A program made the position numbers and the translations under genes. The notes below the pieces were generated by a model, which saw nothing but the letters and a program-made list of their open reading frames with translations, was not told where the DNA came from and did not search any database. From positions 469,001-533,000 of the forward strand of contig WPIO01000003.1 in assembly GCA_009760855.2 (NCBI GenBank): 64,000 bases of DNA, read 5' to 3'. Below, one piece after another: positions 46,066 through 56,540 of this stretch. Each line of letters opens with the position of its first letter. Positions within the stretch are counted from its first letter, which is position 1. The DNA comes from Cristatella mucedo (taxonomy: Eukaryota; Bryozoa; Phylactolaemata; Cristatellidae).

Positions 46066-49000
46066 AGAGAGTCCCCTACTGAGATAGGACCTGAATCATT
46101 GCAGTGCTGTGCCAGTGATGCCCAAGAAAGAAGATAGGAGGTGCACAATAAGGATGTGGTGATCGACAGTATCAAAAGTCCCGAAAGATCTAGCAAAAGA
46201 AGCAGAGAGACTCTACCTAAGTCTGCATTCCTAATAAGCTCCACATATACCAAAAGCAAGGCTGACTAGGTGGAGTGACTAGCTCTAAAACCAGACTGGT
46301 ATATACTAGCTAGCTTTGAAACTTCAATATAAGAGCTCGCCTGGTCTGCCACAACTCGATCCAGTGTCTTTGATAGGATCGATAGAACAAAGACTGGGTG
46401 AACTTTGCATAAGTTCTCTTGGTCTAGTGTTGCTAGCTTAAGTGGCCAAAATACAGCCTTTTTGAAAGGTGCCGGGTCATGACCTGAGGCTAAAGACATG
46501 TATATAATGCCCGTTATGCATCGCAGCAGCAGATCTATGCATCGTAGAAATAGGACAGTAAGAAGAGGGTCTAGAGGACTAGCTGACTTCTTTGATTGAG
46601 GTGTAAACTTCAGCACGAGGTTACTCTCGGCCTCCTTGAATGTAGACATTGAGGTGCTGGTGCTGCATGAAATTTAGGGACAGGAGTACAGGGAGGGGGA
46701 TACTGCCATAATAACAATAATAATAATAATGTACTTGATAAAGTGCCCTCAGAGAACTTAATCTCTTTCTAGGTGCTTTACATTTGCTGTAAAGGGAAAT
46801 GCAATTGAATGGTAAGTAAAATCATGCTTGAAAAAACAAACAAAATGAATAACATGGTTAGGGGTGACATGCACAGGGTCAGCATGCAAATGTGGTTAGT
46901 GGCAGCATGCACAGTAACAGCACGCATAAGCACGTGAAGGACGAATCACAGGGACCCACTAAATGCTGTCCTAAATAGGTGTGTTTTTAAGATCCTTTTA
47001 AATGTAGTCAGGTCAGGGGATGTTCTGATGCAGGTCGGGAGGGAGTTCCAGGCTTTGTGAGCATCCTAGGGATGGACCATCTGATCTTCCTCCATACCTA
47101 GCTGAACTGCTGCACCAGTTCCAGCCTCTTCGTGCCCTCAGGTCCTGTAAGGACAATACATTAGCTATTCCATTCTTCTGCTTAAAGACCGTTGGCTGCA
47201 GAACCTTTAGCTCTGCAGGTCCTAGACTGCGGAACTCTTCCAAAATTCTTATGCAACGACAACTACTCTCCTGCTGCCAACTATAGTTCATCCTTTTCAG
47301 CGGTGCTGAGCTGCTACTTCCATGCTAGTCACTACCTCAACTGCACTCCTGACTCTGCTATGCTTCCAACTTTCTCATGCTGCGTGAGACGAAGTCTGTT
47401 AGCTACAGAATGCGTACCGAAATCCACTTACACTGTTGAGTGTGCTATAAAAAACTCTCATGTGTAACACTTACTTAGTCTTTATGGCTTTGTGGAGTTA
47501 CAGATGGAGATACATTATGTTACATCTTGTCTATCTTGACAACAAATAAGCTAGAGAAATTATCAGCAAGATCACTACCAAGATCACCAGGTAAAGAGCT
47601 AATCTGGAGGCAGTTAAGACATCAACATTTTTGGATTTTGCATCTGTAATCAAAGACAAGAAAGGAAAAATCTATCAGCTGCCGGGCACACAGTATACAC
47701 AGATAAAGTCCATTGTTTTGGAACGTGCACCGGTATCATGCTTGATGCATAACTAAAGCTATGCATCAAGTGCTGCTACACTCTGCCTAACCACAGCTAA
47801 TAAGAATAACAAAAATACTAATGATGTTAATAGGCTGTTTCTATTGTGCCCTAAGAACTAAATCTCTACCCAAGCACTCTTACCACTCACCGAAAGAGAA
47901 GCAATAACCAACGGTTAATGACACAAATGGTAGCAAGCTAAGACAAGCATTCAGAAACACTGCCATTAAGCCTAGATCAGCATGTAAAAACACATTCAAA
48001 TATGCCCACGGTCACTGGCTATTAGGGCCTCTGGTCAGTAATATGCACCGAATCCTGCACAAGTAACACAAGTAAGCAATATAAGCACACAGGAACAAAC
48101 ACAGCAAATTCACTGGGGCACAGTCAAAGCTAAACGAACCAAATATAGAGATCATAAGCTGAAACTTAAATACTGCAAAGTCATTAGGTGGTGACAGAAA
48201 GGTGATGACAAAAACCGAAAGCAAGTCCAACGAACAGAAGGCTCCATCACCAAAATTTTTCATCTTGTGCTAGGAGCAGTGCAAAGACTGAAACCCGAAT
48301 AGAGAGTGAGCACGATCACACGGGAATAGCAAAGAGATTGTACAGGCAGGCTGGTGCAACTGAATGCAAGGGCTGCTATGCCAGAGGAAAAGTGAGAGAG
48401 TAGTGAAGTCAATTCGATGCCAAGGAGCCCATGCAGAATATACAAGTGGTTTAATACATAGAGTGATGTGATGTGTATAGTGGTACGATGAGTATGGAAA
48501 TAGTGTGACGTGGCAGCTACAGCCGTGTTGACTACAACCCAGACGAGCTGCCGAGCTTTTCACCAGCTGCAGACGATTAAGGGCCAGGAGTCGGAATCAG
48601 GGGATTTCTGTAACCTAAATGAGATGCCAGAAACAGGTGATCTAGTTTGGCTGCAACTCCCAGTGGCAGTGGCTCACCATTCAGCCACTTGCACAGCCTG
48701 GATACAATTTAATAAATGTGGTCAAACATGTCCACACCGATAACTACTCAAGCTTTTGCCGTGAAGGTCGAAGCAGTCTTTCTCACAGCCCTAGTCGTCG
48801 GCTGAGGGCACTTCAAGACTCGATCGGCCTTGGTCGAATGAAGGGACAAGCTGCCGTGAGTGCAATCACAGGAGTGTTCAACAAACAAGCTGTGAGAGAA
48901 AGACTGAGAGAAAGACTCTCCAAAGCTCACCAATACAGCTACACTCAGTCGCACAGTAGCACCTTTACAAGACCTGCTATAGCTGCAGACATTGCATGGT

Positions 49001-52000
49001 CATATTTACAGGACCGGTGCATTACAGGGATCGCTAGTAGGAAAGATATGGTCTGCAGGAGGCTCGCTGCTGAGCCTGGCATGCTAAACACAAGCCTTTG
49101 CTCACCAGCCGTCGTGAAAAATACCCTATGATGGGCCCACAGCCATATGCCCAGTAGATAGAGGACGACTGGCACTGTGCTTTATCGACTGACAAAAGCA
49201 AGGCATATATAGGTAAGCCGAAGGTAAGATGCAGCGTACAGGCACGACCGCTGTCGACTTCAGTGAAATTCAGTAGCAGATCTGCAAGTGATTTGGGGCT
49301 GCTCTGTAGGAAAAAGTGTGAAAAGCTCTGCATCAGATCGGCGGTTTTATGGATCAACACTTCAGGTAGTTGACCGAGCTGGTTTGCCAAGAGCGGACAC
49401 TCTGCACGAGAACTTAGCTAGATTTAGCACCAAAGCATACTGCCATTTCATCAAAGTAGCTTTTTGAAAAATCCATTCTGGTGCTGCTGCAGTGGCCCAG
49501 CCTGTTACCACATCTGGACCCGACATAAGTTACGATATCGACAGATGGCCGAGGAAGGGTGTTCAGCCTACATCACAGTGATTAAAGAGCTTGCCCTGAC
49601 CGAGGTCTGGCCGAGGTCGTGGGTGCAGCACCCACGACCCTGGCATATGTGTGAAGTACCTGAAAAGAGATTAAGTTCTCTTAGGATGCTATACCAATGA
49701 ATTATTTTTTTATATATTTTTTACATCAGCCGAATTTAAAAAAACTCAGGCTCTGTGGAATGCTAATGCAGAGGATAAAACACTAAAACACAGGATAAAA
49801 CACTAATGCAGAGGATAATACACAGATGCTCACAACATCTGTGCCTGGGCCGACAAGGGAAGTCATAAAGCATCCTCGCGAGGCAATGTCAAAGTAAGCA
49901 CAACAAATGCGAATGGGTTTGTCCCTGAGCAGATAATACATATTTTGCATGCTGAGCACAAGTTGAGTACGACTGGCGTCGTAGAACATCCTATAACTGC
50001 CCAACCGGAGTAAAAGCCACATTAGCTTCGGTCATACTGATGAGGATTGTTCCAACTCGGCAAACGTTGCACTAACCTTTCAAAATTCGTAAGGCTTCTT
50101 CTTTAGATATCGTTATGTTTGACTGCCGCCAGCTGGACGGTCGCCTGGAGCCAGCGTGCTTAACAAGCAAGTGCGAGCAGCGGACCTGATCAGCCTTAGG
50201 CTGCTGCAGCGCTGCCGACGGCCTCTCCCAAATGCTCTCTTTGGTGTGAATGTTGAAGTAGTACGGCCTTCCTGCGATGAACGGAGGAATACTGAAGGTC
50301 AGCACAACGCTGCCCATACAAGGCAGCTAACTCGAGCGAGCACTTGCACGTGCCCACCATACCTGCTCAGGTGAGCGCCTGCCTGATCCAACTACTGTAA
50401 AAAGTAGTGGAGGATTTAAAGCACCCAGCCAATCGGGCTTCACTAGTAATAATAAATAATAAATCCTAGCTAATTTAGCAGCCTCTTTTTGTATAGCGAC
50501 AGAAGAGCCTTTACGGCTATCACCACCGCTGGCAGTGGCGATAAAGGATCGCCTACCGGAGGAATCGAACTCACGACTTAGGTCGTGAAAGCAATCGCCT
50601 TACCTAGTGAGCCATCACGGCTCACCAGAAGTATGGAGACAGCTGGCGGCAAGGAGCCTGCATTTCTTGGCTAGTGAGCAAACCTTGCAAAATGTCAGTG
50701 AGGACGAACTTCGTGACACAAGGATGCTGCAAGGGTTGGCTGTCGATTTAGGGATTCAGCCCGAGCCAAGTCTGACCGGGTTGCTGTTAGTAGCCTTCAC
50801 GCCAGGCTTAAATGGTCAACAGCTCTGGGGAGTTCAGCAAACAAAGCCAGCCACTGTCTACTCCTCCAAACACAACGTCTGTCTGTTGCTTGCTTGTCCT
50901 CCAGCAAGCAAACGGACACTGAGTGCAAACATGTGGTCTGGCTTTAAGCAAAGGGGCTTTTAGCAAAGGTTCACAGCCAGCAGTACCATGCATATGGCTG
51001 CCTCGGCAAGGCTGCTTCTGATTGCTGGACCCTCATTACAGTCGTAAGTCGGTTACAGGAAATCGTTGCAATGGGTTCAACCACAAGCCTATCTCTTTTT
51101 TTTTTACAATTCTTAAGTCGTAGGCTAGCTTCAGATACTTCGACAGCAGCAGCAGCAGCAGTGCTGCTTCTGCCACGTGACCACAGCAAGCTTATAGAGT
51201 GCTGGTTGCACTAGCTGACAGCTCACAATGCTCAGCTATTGGCTAAGCCCAATGGGCCATTAGTCTGCTATGGACGAAGAGTGACTGCTACACTCAAGCT
51301 AGATTTCAACTTTGCAGTGCACACCGCCAGTCCTAGCCGAAAAGGATACAAAAGGAACCGGCAGGAGCTCACTGAGACCCACTAGGGAAGGCACGTGATG
51401 CTGTAGAAATGGTTAACTCCCAAAGACTGGAGTGTGAACCTGGAAAAAAATCGAGCGCTTTAAGTAAGGACCTACAAAAAATTATGCATGCGGCGACCAC
51501 AAGATACTGTAAGCCAAACTTTGGCATGCCGAGAACTGTAAAAACGGCACGACAGCTATTCTAGTGACTCCATTTGCAAGCTGCATGATACTTAACCATT
51601 ACCAGTGGCATTTGGAGTGCCATTCAGATTACCATCTCATAATTTTTCTAAATATAATGTTTTAACACCTAAAGACTTTTTTACATCGGGAATGAACTGC
51701 AAGATCGTCCATAGGTGACGCCCACCAACTAGGTCAACACAGGCCCGAATTGAAAAAACAAGTTTAGGATTTCTTGAAACTTTTTACGCGTACAGGCTAG
51801 TACTATTATAAAGCTACATATATCAGCCGAGCATGCACATTGGCACGAAAAACGCCAACGCTGAGAGTCTAAAGAGGCAGTCAACACTTAATCTGCAATT
51901 CTGCTCTGAAGCCCATAAGAACCCACAATGGACACGGTGTTCTCTGCAGTGACATTTGTGCATTTGAACTTTAAATTCCCATTGCCAGACGATTGCAGAT

Positions 52001-54773
52001 TGCCAAATGGTCCTAAAGCACAGCAGCAATAATCACATTTAATACCCCGGTGACATAGCCCAACCTAGCTGCTACCAACGGCGGCGAGCCAGATTTTGGA
52101 AATAGCTTCACCGGCTGCAGCTCCCTAAGCGAACGATGACATGTTGCATCACTTTTCTCAACACCGCTGTAAATCCAAGCGCTTATTTCACAGGCACCAG
52201 CCTCCCCCATCGAGTAAAGTGATCATGCTATTCGCAGACCATTCTGGTACTTTGCTGTATACCAGTGCACGATCGAGTACATTCAAATGGTTTATGCTGG
52301 CAGAAGCTTGTGCAGATGCTGCATGCCAATCCTGTTCGAGCTATACTTGAATATTTACAGCACTTGCCGATCCATAAAAATCTTTCTGAGGTCAAAACAG
52401 TAAGTCGACTTCTATCACACACACATGATCAGTGGTGGAGCCAGGGAGCAGGGGGCGATGGACCCCTCCCATGGACAGAGGGAGGTACCTACTGATATCC
52501 TGGGGCAAATTTCCCAGGCCTCTCAGCCTGAAAAAACTGGCTCTGCCCCTGCATATGATCATATGCAAGCCGGTAAACAGATGAAGCTGTTTGTATCCAC
52601 ACTATCCAGCAAACACCCGTTCGATGGTAAAGGATACAATAATGCAATGTAATGTATCTCCGTCTGTAACTCCACAAAGTCATAAAGACCACGTATGTGT
52701 TATGCAGGAGAGTTTTGTATAGCGCACTCACAGCCTAAGCGGCTTTCGGTACGCATTCGGTAGCCAACAGACTTCGTCTCACGCAACAAAGAGAAAGTGG
52801 GAAGCATAGCAGAGTCAGGAGAGCAGCTACGGTAGTGAGTAGCATGGAAGTAGCAGCTCAGGACCGCTGAAAAGGATGAGCCATAGTCAGCAGTAGGAGA
52901 CTAGTTAATACAATACCATTTCTGACTGTTCCATACAAAAAGCTTGCTGTGCTATGCACACAAGTCAGTATACAGGATAAGACAAACAGATACAGCTAAA
53001 GAGAGCACAGACAATCTAATAGAGGAAATGCAAAAAGACAGGGAAGTAACGGAATGAAAACTTGAAAATGAACTGGCAAGATGGCATGCACTGTAGACAT
53101 AGTTGGCAAACAGAAGTCCCCCACATTAAAGGCCCTAAGAAACTACAAAGATAAAAAAGCTTATTTCTTACGTCTAGCGACATAATTGAGCAAGTGTTTT
53201 TTAAGAATACCAGTTAGTTTTCCTTTATTATAATTATTATAATAATATGACATTTGAATAGCACAACTAAATCTCTTTCTAGGCACTTTTTAACATGCCA
53301 AAAAGGAAGCATGTCCATTGATTAGCGATAACACGCACAGTCAGCACATATTTAACATCAAGGACAATATTCATGAACCAAGCGAATGCAGTGAGAAATG
53401 GATGCATTCTTAACTTCATGTTATATGTCAAAGATGTCATCAATTTAGTTATGAGTGAGCTCCAGGCTTTGGGGGCATACGAACTAAAGGCAAAGTCTCC
53501 AAAAGATTTGAGGCTGATTCGAGGTAGAGTTAAATGCCTGAATTCAGAAAAGCAGGTGGTACGATGCCTTGCCTGATTGAGAAGCAGCTTAGTTATGTGG
53601 GCTGGAGCACGAGAATGAAGGGACCTAAAGTAGCTACAGAAGTCGAGATGGAATGTCACAGATGCATCGACTAACTTGAATGTGACTTCCTTGCCTAAGC
53701 AGGCTAGGCATCGTTCAACCAGAAGCAAACACAACATTCCACAGCAGAAAGCTGGATACACAGTGAGTAATCTTCCCTCATTATGAGCTTTGCCGTAGAG
53801 GCCCCATCGCTAGGGGCAAGGATTAGGCTAAGGAAGGGCAGATCTTGACCTGGCCATAGGCAGCCTCTGAAGTGCATATCGGGCCACCACAAGACCCAAT
53901 ATGCTCCTTCTTATCAGTCCAAGGGGCAAGGGCTTCCATGGCCCCAGTTTTTCTGTAGACATTGATTTGGACGAGTGTTTTTGAATCACGGACATGCGAA
54001 TACACAGGGATTCAGGATTGGGCAGGTCTTCCAGGCAGTTGCTACATGTGAATCTCTTATTAGCAGCCACGTTGGCAGCCGGCCACCAGTAGTAACCTGG
54101 ATCTGTTGCTACACTCACCAAACTCACCACCTCGCTGGAACGGCAGAATCGCGGAATTCCCAAAGTAGATTCCTCGCCAGCGGCTGCCGCGCGGAACCGC
54201 GGAAGCCGCTGGCGAGGCACGACCCGGCGTACGTTTTTGCGAAATTTAAATGGCCGCACTGGCACACGCCAAAATTCGGATCTGCGTGCCGCTTGGGAGT
54301 TTTGGGATGTAGCTCAATAGGCGGGTAATTCTAGACAGTACGAGCATTAACCACTATTCAAGTGCTTGGCATTTCAGGTTAGTGAACCGGCGGGCAAGCA
54401 ATAAAGGCACACGACAGACTCGTAAGTGCTGGAGTAAACGATAGCTGGGGTTGCGGTCCAACAAATCGCTGCACGCGAGGACGGGCACAGAAATGGCGAG
54501 TAAGCCAAGCAAGTAAAGTTAGCAAACGACATGGTGCCACAAAATGCCCTTTTTGGCCTCTAAGCTGAAGCATTTCCCCCATAGCTGTCTCGCCCTAAAT
54601 CTCACAATGAAGGCAACATATAATCACTCCGGGCAGCACTAGCAAGCTAATGTTTAACCGAAAATACAAATGAATTATAGGCTGAACAACAGTATCGTTT
54701 TCGTGAATATCGTACCGTTACTACGGCTAATCCTTTCTTCCCACCCATCTGGCAAAGCTTGGTTACCGCTCAT
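44261..54773 (-). CDS. PIN1: Peptidyl-prolyl cis-trans isomerase PIN1 (WW plus parvulin)
   Basis: Three coding exons, 54716-54773, 50077-50271 and 44261-44481, join in frame (474 nt) to a 157-residue protein; human PIN1 has 163. Both introns are phase 1 and GT-AG. The WW domain (about residues 6-38) keeps W11, Y23, Y24 and W34 at the human positions. The parvulin domain (about 48-157) keeps the phosphate-binding K57, R62 and R63 (human K63, R68, R69), H53, the catalytic-pocket C107 (human C113), the [12 protein letters not shown] helix and H151 (human H157). The six-residue shortening is in the flexible linker. The family isomerises phospho-Ser/Thr-Pro bonds in cell-cycle and transcription proteins, mainly in the nucleus. 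Introns of 4.4 and 5.6 kb are packed with transposon debris. Assignment is very secure. Confidence 0.97.
44838..45140 (-). mobile_element. LINE family A, 5'-truncated, in PIN1 intron 2
   Basis: Minus-strand copy with 3' signature (AGTGCCTAGAAAAAGATTTG), GCACTATACAAATG and an AT tail. It ends in the post-RT block at about 45140, next to the tail of another copy. Confidence 0.85.
45165..46660 (-). mobile_element. LINE family A, longest minus-strand copy
   Basis: Covers most of the RT domain. Successive minus-strand frames run from the N-terminal block (46266-46649, with [20 protein letters not shown]), to 45843-46259 (GFHFYADD active site), to 45580-45957 ([20 protein letters not shown]) and 45302-45616 (post-RT). 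Several frameshifts separate them. A (CT)n tract interrupts the RT frame just before the active-site block. In PIN1 intron 2, same orientation as the gene. Confidence 0.9.
46010..46068 (+). repeat. (GA)n microsatellite inside LINE RT
   Basis: About 48 bases of GA on the plus strand. At the matching position other copies have only GAGAGAGA (about 35494) or a non-repeat. Confidence 0.95.
46712..47068 (-). mobile_element. LINE family A, 5'-truncated, in PIN1 intron 2
   Basis: AAT-rich tail at 46712-46730, complete 3' UTR and the WNSLP block; stops at about 47068 against a family B copy. Confidence 0.88.
47069..47520 (+). mobile_element. LINE family B 3' end
   Basis: The plus-strand sequence matches in reverse the copies at 42745 and 52630 (CTGCTACTTCCATGCTA, GAGACGAAGTCTGTTAGCTA, GGCTTTGTGGAGTTACAGAT) and ends in TACATTATGTTACAT. 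Lies in PIN1 intron 2. Confidence 0.8.
47521..48264. other. PIN1 intron 2, minor repeat debris
   Basis: A short LINE-tail-like piece near 47830-47890 (AACTAAATCTCTACCCAAGC). Nothing else supported. Confidence 0.35.
48265..48570 (-). mobile_element. LINE RT C-terminal fragment of a third type
   Basis: The minus-strand frame 48270-48563 reads KSSAARLGC...[11 protein letters not shown] and [17 protein letters not shown], the general CR1/L2 post-RT pattern, but the sequence differs from families A and B. Confidence 0.55.
48718..49131 (+). CDS. Uncertain 137-codon ORF in PIN1 intron 2
   Basis: Arginine- and serine-rich at the N-terminus, with [16 protein letters not shown] mid-way. No known domain; no promoter or splice context recognised. 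Antisense to PIN1. May be chance or transposon-derived. Confidence 0.15.
   Translation: MVKHVHTDNYSSFCREGRSSLSHSPSRRLRALQDSIGLGRMKGQAAVSAITGVFNKQAVRERLRERLSKAHQYSYTQSHSSTFTRPAIAADIAWSYLQDRCITGIASRKDMVCRRLAAEPGMLNTSLCSPAVVKNTL
49605..49712 (+). mobile_element. SINE-B copy with LINE A tail
   Basis: GGTCGTGGGTGCAGCACCCA in the box B position is followed by GGCATATGTGTGAAGTACCT, then GAAAAGAGATTAAGTTCTCT and ATGCTATACCAATGAATTA. Same layout as 26388-26536, with the head shortened. Confidence 0.7.
49761..49825 (+). repeat. Short tandem repeat GGATAAAACACTAA
   Basis: Imperfect repeats of (AATGCA)GAGGATAAAACACTAA in PIN1 intron 2. Confidence 0.8.
50077..50271 (-). CDS. PIN1: PIN1 coding exon 2
   Basis: Completes Gly20 and encodes the rest of the WW domain, the short linker and the first part of the isomerase domain ([19 protein letters not shown]) up to one base of Gly85. 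Acceptor GCAG at 50272-50275; donor GTTAGT at 50071-50076. Confidence 0.96.
50447..50625 (-). mobile_element. SINE-A, full length
   Basis: Minus-strand copy: head GTGAGCCGTGATGGCTCACT with box A, box B CGTGAGTTCGATTCC, the usual body, and 3' end GAGGCTGCTAAATTAGCTAG, then an AT-rich tail. In PIN1 intron 1. Confidence 0.9.
50626..52420. other. PIN1 intron 1, no distinct gene
   Basis: A 118-codon ORF at 50607-50963 starts inside the SINE and has no recognised domain. Otherwise unique sequence. Confidence 0.35.
52430..52551 (+). mobile_element. hAT miniature element with 8-bp target duplication
   Basis: The left end CAGTGGTGGAGCCAGGGAGC and right end ACTGGCTCTGCCCCTG form imperfect inverted repeats of hAT type. 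The 122-bp element is flanked by CACATGAT (52422-52429) and CATATGAT (52552-52559), matching at 7 of 8 bases, the target length typical of hAT. In PIN1 intron 1. Confidence 0.85.
52630..52895 (-). mobile_element. LINE family B 3' end
   Basis: Minus-strand copy ending GGAGTTACAGACGGAGATAC and ATTACATTGCATT. Shares all 3' UTR blocks with the copy at 42745. In PIN1 intron 1. Confidence 0.82.
53235..53750 (-). mobile_element. LINE family A variant, 5'-truncated and rearranged
   Basis: The minus-strand frame 53279-53761 keeps [20 protein letters not shown] and [14 protein letters not shown] of the post-RT domain, with the 3' signature AGTGCCTAGAAAGAGATTTA. Upstream blocks are fused out of order (VTFHLDFCS joins FRSLHS), implying an internal deletion. 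Confidence 0.75.
54172..54217. repeat. Perfect 14-bp inverted repeat, GC-rich
   Basis: CCTCGCCAGCGGCT (54172-54185) and AGCCGCTGGCGAGG (54204-54217) are separated by 18 GC-rich bases. A stable hairpin is possible. In PIN1 intron 1, about 0.5 kb from exon 1. Confidence 0.85.
54716..54773 (-). CDS. PIN1: PIN1 coding exon 1
   Basis: Encodes residues 1-19 plus one base of Gly20 ([19 protein letters not shown]). Donor GTACGA at 54710-54715. The ATG at 54773 is chosen because it gives W11 as in the family; an upstream in-frame ATG at 54923 would add 50 unrelated residues. Confidence 0.93.
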
Positions 54774-55294
54774 AGTCGAGATACACAGCGGCCAGCACGA
54801 AAACCTGACCTGAGCTGTACCGGAAGTTTCGTAGTAAGACGAGGATTTCCTGCCGCTCCGTGTTACATGCTTTGATGAGTGGTCAGCTGCTTTAATGGGT
54901 AGTGCGTCGTCGTTGCTGTACAAGGTAGGTGATTGCTTTGCTCTTTGCTTTGTCGGTGATTACTTTTGGACTAAAAGCTTCTAGGGACTGTGACGATCGC
55001 ACCGCCGAAAGATTTTATGCGGCTGTCCAATTCCAGGGCGATGTACGGTTCGTGTTCCCCGTGGCCAAGTGGCAGTCGACCGATTTAAGCTTCCAATCGT
55101 ACTAGCAAGGCTCCGGCTTAGTGGAAGAGTTTTTCGTCGGCAGGCCTCCCACGTGTTCCCACTGTCGATGTCTTAGCTAAGCTGCTTCATAAGTGGTCGC
55201 TCATTTAATGCCGTTTGCCATCCGCCGTCGTTACTGCTACCCTCTCCCCCAAGGCCGATGAGCCGCAATGGCCTTTAATGGCCTTTGACAAAGT
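54774..55294. other. PIN1 upstream region
   Basis: Separates the PIN1 ATG (minus) from a plus-strand ORF at 55295. It should carry the PIN1 promoter. No TATA box is evident. Confidence 0.35.
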
Positions 55295-55720
55295 ATGCGG
55301 CATTTTTATTTGAGGACGCGCAAACGACCGCAAACGACTCAAAACTTCATTTCGTTATATGTACGTATTTCTTGCCAGATTTATCCCCATAGTGTGTTCG
55401 TTCGGTTAAATGGCCCAAATAGACGCACATCACCAAGGATTATCGGTCGGACTCGGCGCGTTCAAGTCACGATGGCCCTGCTCGATGGACCGAGTAGGCT
55501 ACTCGATACTTTCGACGGTGTTGCGCCTGTTAGCCTCGCCCTTGGTAAGCTGGAATGCTACAACACTACAGTAGCCTATATAGCTCCTTACGGGTTTGCT
55601 TATCAGCCTAAGCATATTCCACGCTCTCAAAAGGCTCTCGCCCAGATTGCTTATGATCTTGCTTCAGCCATTAAAAAAGCTAGGACTACTAAGCACAGGC
55701 TTAAGGCAGCACCCACCTAA
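55295..55720 (+). CDS. Uncertain 141-codon ORF divergent from PIN1
   Basis: A frame with an arginine-rich N-terminal half and a C-terminal half containing LALGKLECYNTTVAYIAPYG and LASAIKKARTTKHRL. The second half looks protein-like, with helix-forming residues. I recognise no family. It ends just before an AT-rich repeat and a LINE fragment, so it could be an exon, a transposon ORF or chance. Confidence 0.25.
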   Translation: MRHFYLRTRKRPQTTQNFISLYVRISCQIYPHSVFVRLNGPNRRTSPRIIGRTRRVQVTMALLDGPSRLLDTFDGVAPVSLALGKLECYNTTVAYIAPYGFAYQPKHIPRSQKALAQIAYDLASAIKKARTTKHRLKAAPT

Positions 55721-55854
55721 TCAATATTGACTCCATCGAATGACATACGAGGACTATGATAATAATAATAATATTAATAGTGCGATTTAACAATAGTAAT
55801 AATAAAACCTTGTAATAATGATAACAGTGTATAACATTCTAAGAGAACCATAAA

Positions 55855-56015
55855 GTAAGTTCCAGTCGGATAATGCATAACGACCTTCTAAGTAATGCCG
55901 ACTTAGGTAAAGTATCAGTGCTTGTTTTTCTGGATCTTTTGGTAGCGTTTGGTACTATTGATGACCGAGTCTTTTTTGATGGCCTGTCATCTCACACTGC
56001 ACGGCAATGATATAT
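55855..56015 (+). mobile_element. LINE family A RT fragment
   Basis: The plus strand encodes, with breaks, SNADLGKVSVLVFLDLLVAF and a TIDDRVFFDGLSSH block, equal to the RT region at 59940-60030. Both ends are truncated. Confidence 0.7.
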
Positions 56016-56447
56016 TGATGGTTTAGAGGGGCCACTTGTTAGTGGGCTGATAGTTTTGGTGCTGGCAACACAGTTGTGGTTTTCGAATCATTGCCCCGAT
56101 TTTAAAGCCCATTGACCTCAAGGTAGATTGGATGCCGTGTAGCCTCTTAGCCCATTCTCTCATGGTGACATTCCTAACTGGATCATGCGTGCATAGCGCT
56201 GTAAGCAGCTGAGCTGTGATGTCTCGATCCAGTGCTTACAGCACGGTTTGAATTCAAGGTTGTCTCCTCCCCCCCACCGCTAGTAGGCTCCTCATCCAGT
56301 ATCCCTTCGGACGATGTGCGGGTGCTCTCGCTGCCAAACTGTCATCGGTTGCTGGACGATTCCAGTGTACATCTCCGGTCTCGAGGCAGATTTGCGACCG
56401 CGATACGAGTGTGATTTGACACCATGCTTCCGCCTGTCTGTTTCTGT

Positions 56448-56450
<3 letters not shown>
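56016..56450. other. No supported features
   Basis: Unique sequence before a (GA)n tract. Confidence 0.35.

Positions 56451-56537
<87 letters not shown>
56451..56537 (+). repeat. (GA)n microsatellite
   Basis: About 43 GA steps. The Leu-Ser repeat ORFs on the minus strand are artefacts. Confidence 0.97.

Positions 56538-56540
<3 letters not shown>

Noticed and set aside
53828-54265. 145-codon minus-strand ORF in PIN1 intron 1 with a CSNC cysteine pair
   Set aside because: No convincing zinc-binding layout; it crosses the GC-rich hairpin and lacks flanking splice signals or homology I recognise.
54774-54923. Upstream in-frame ATG extension of PIN1 (start at 54923)
   Set aside because: The added 50 residues have no counterpart in the family, and the ATG at 54773 places W11 exactly.
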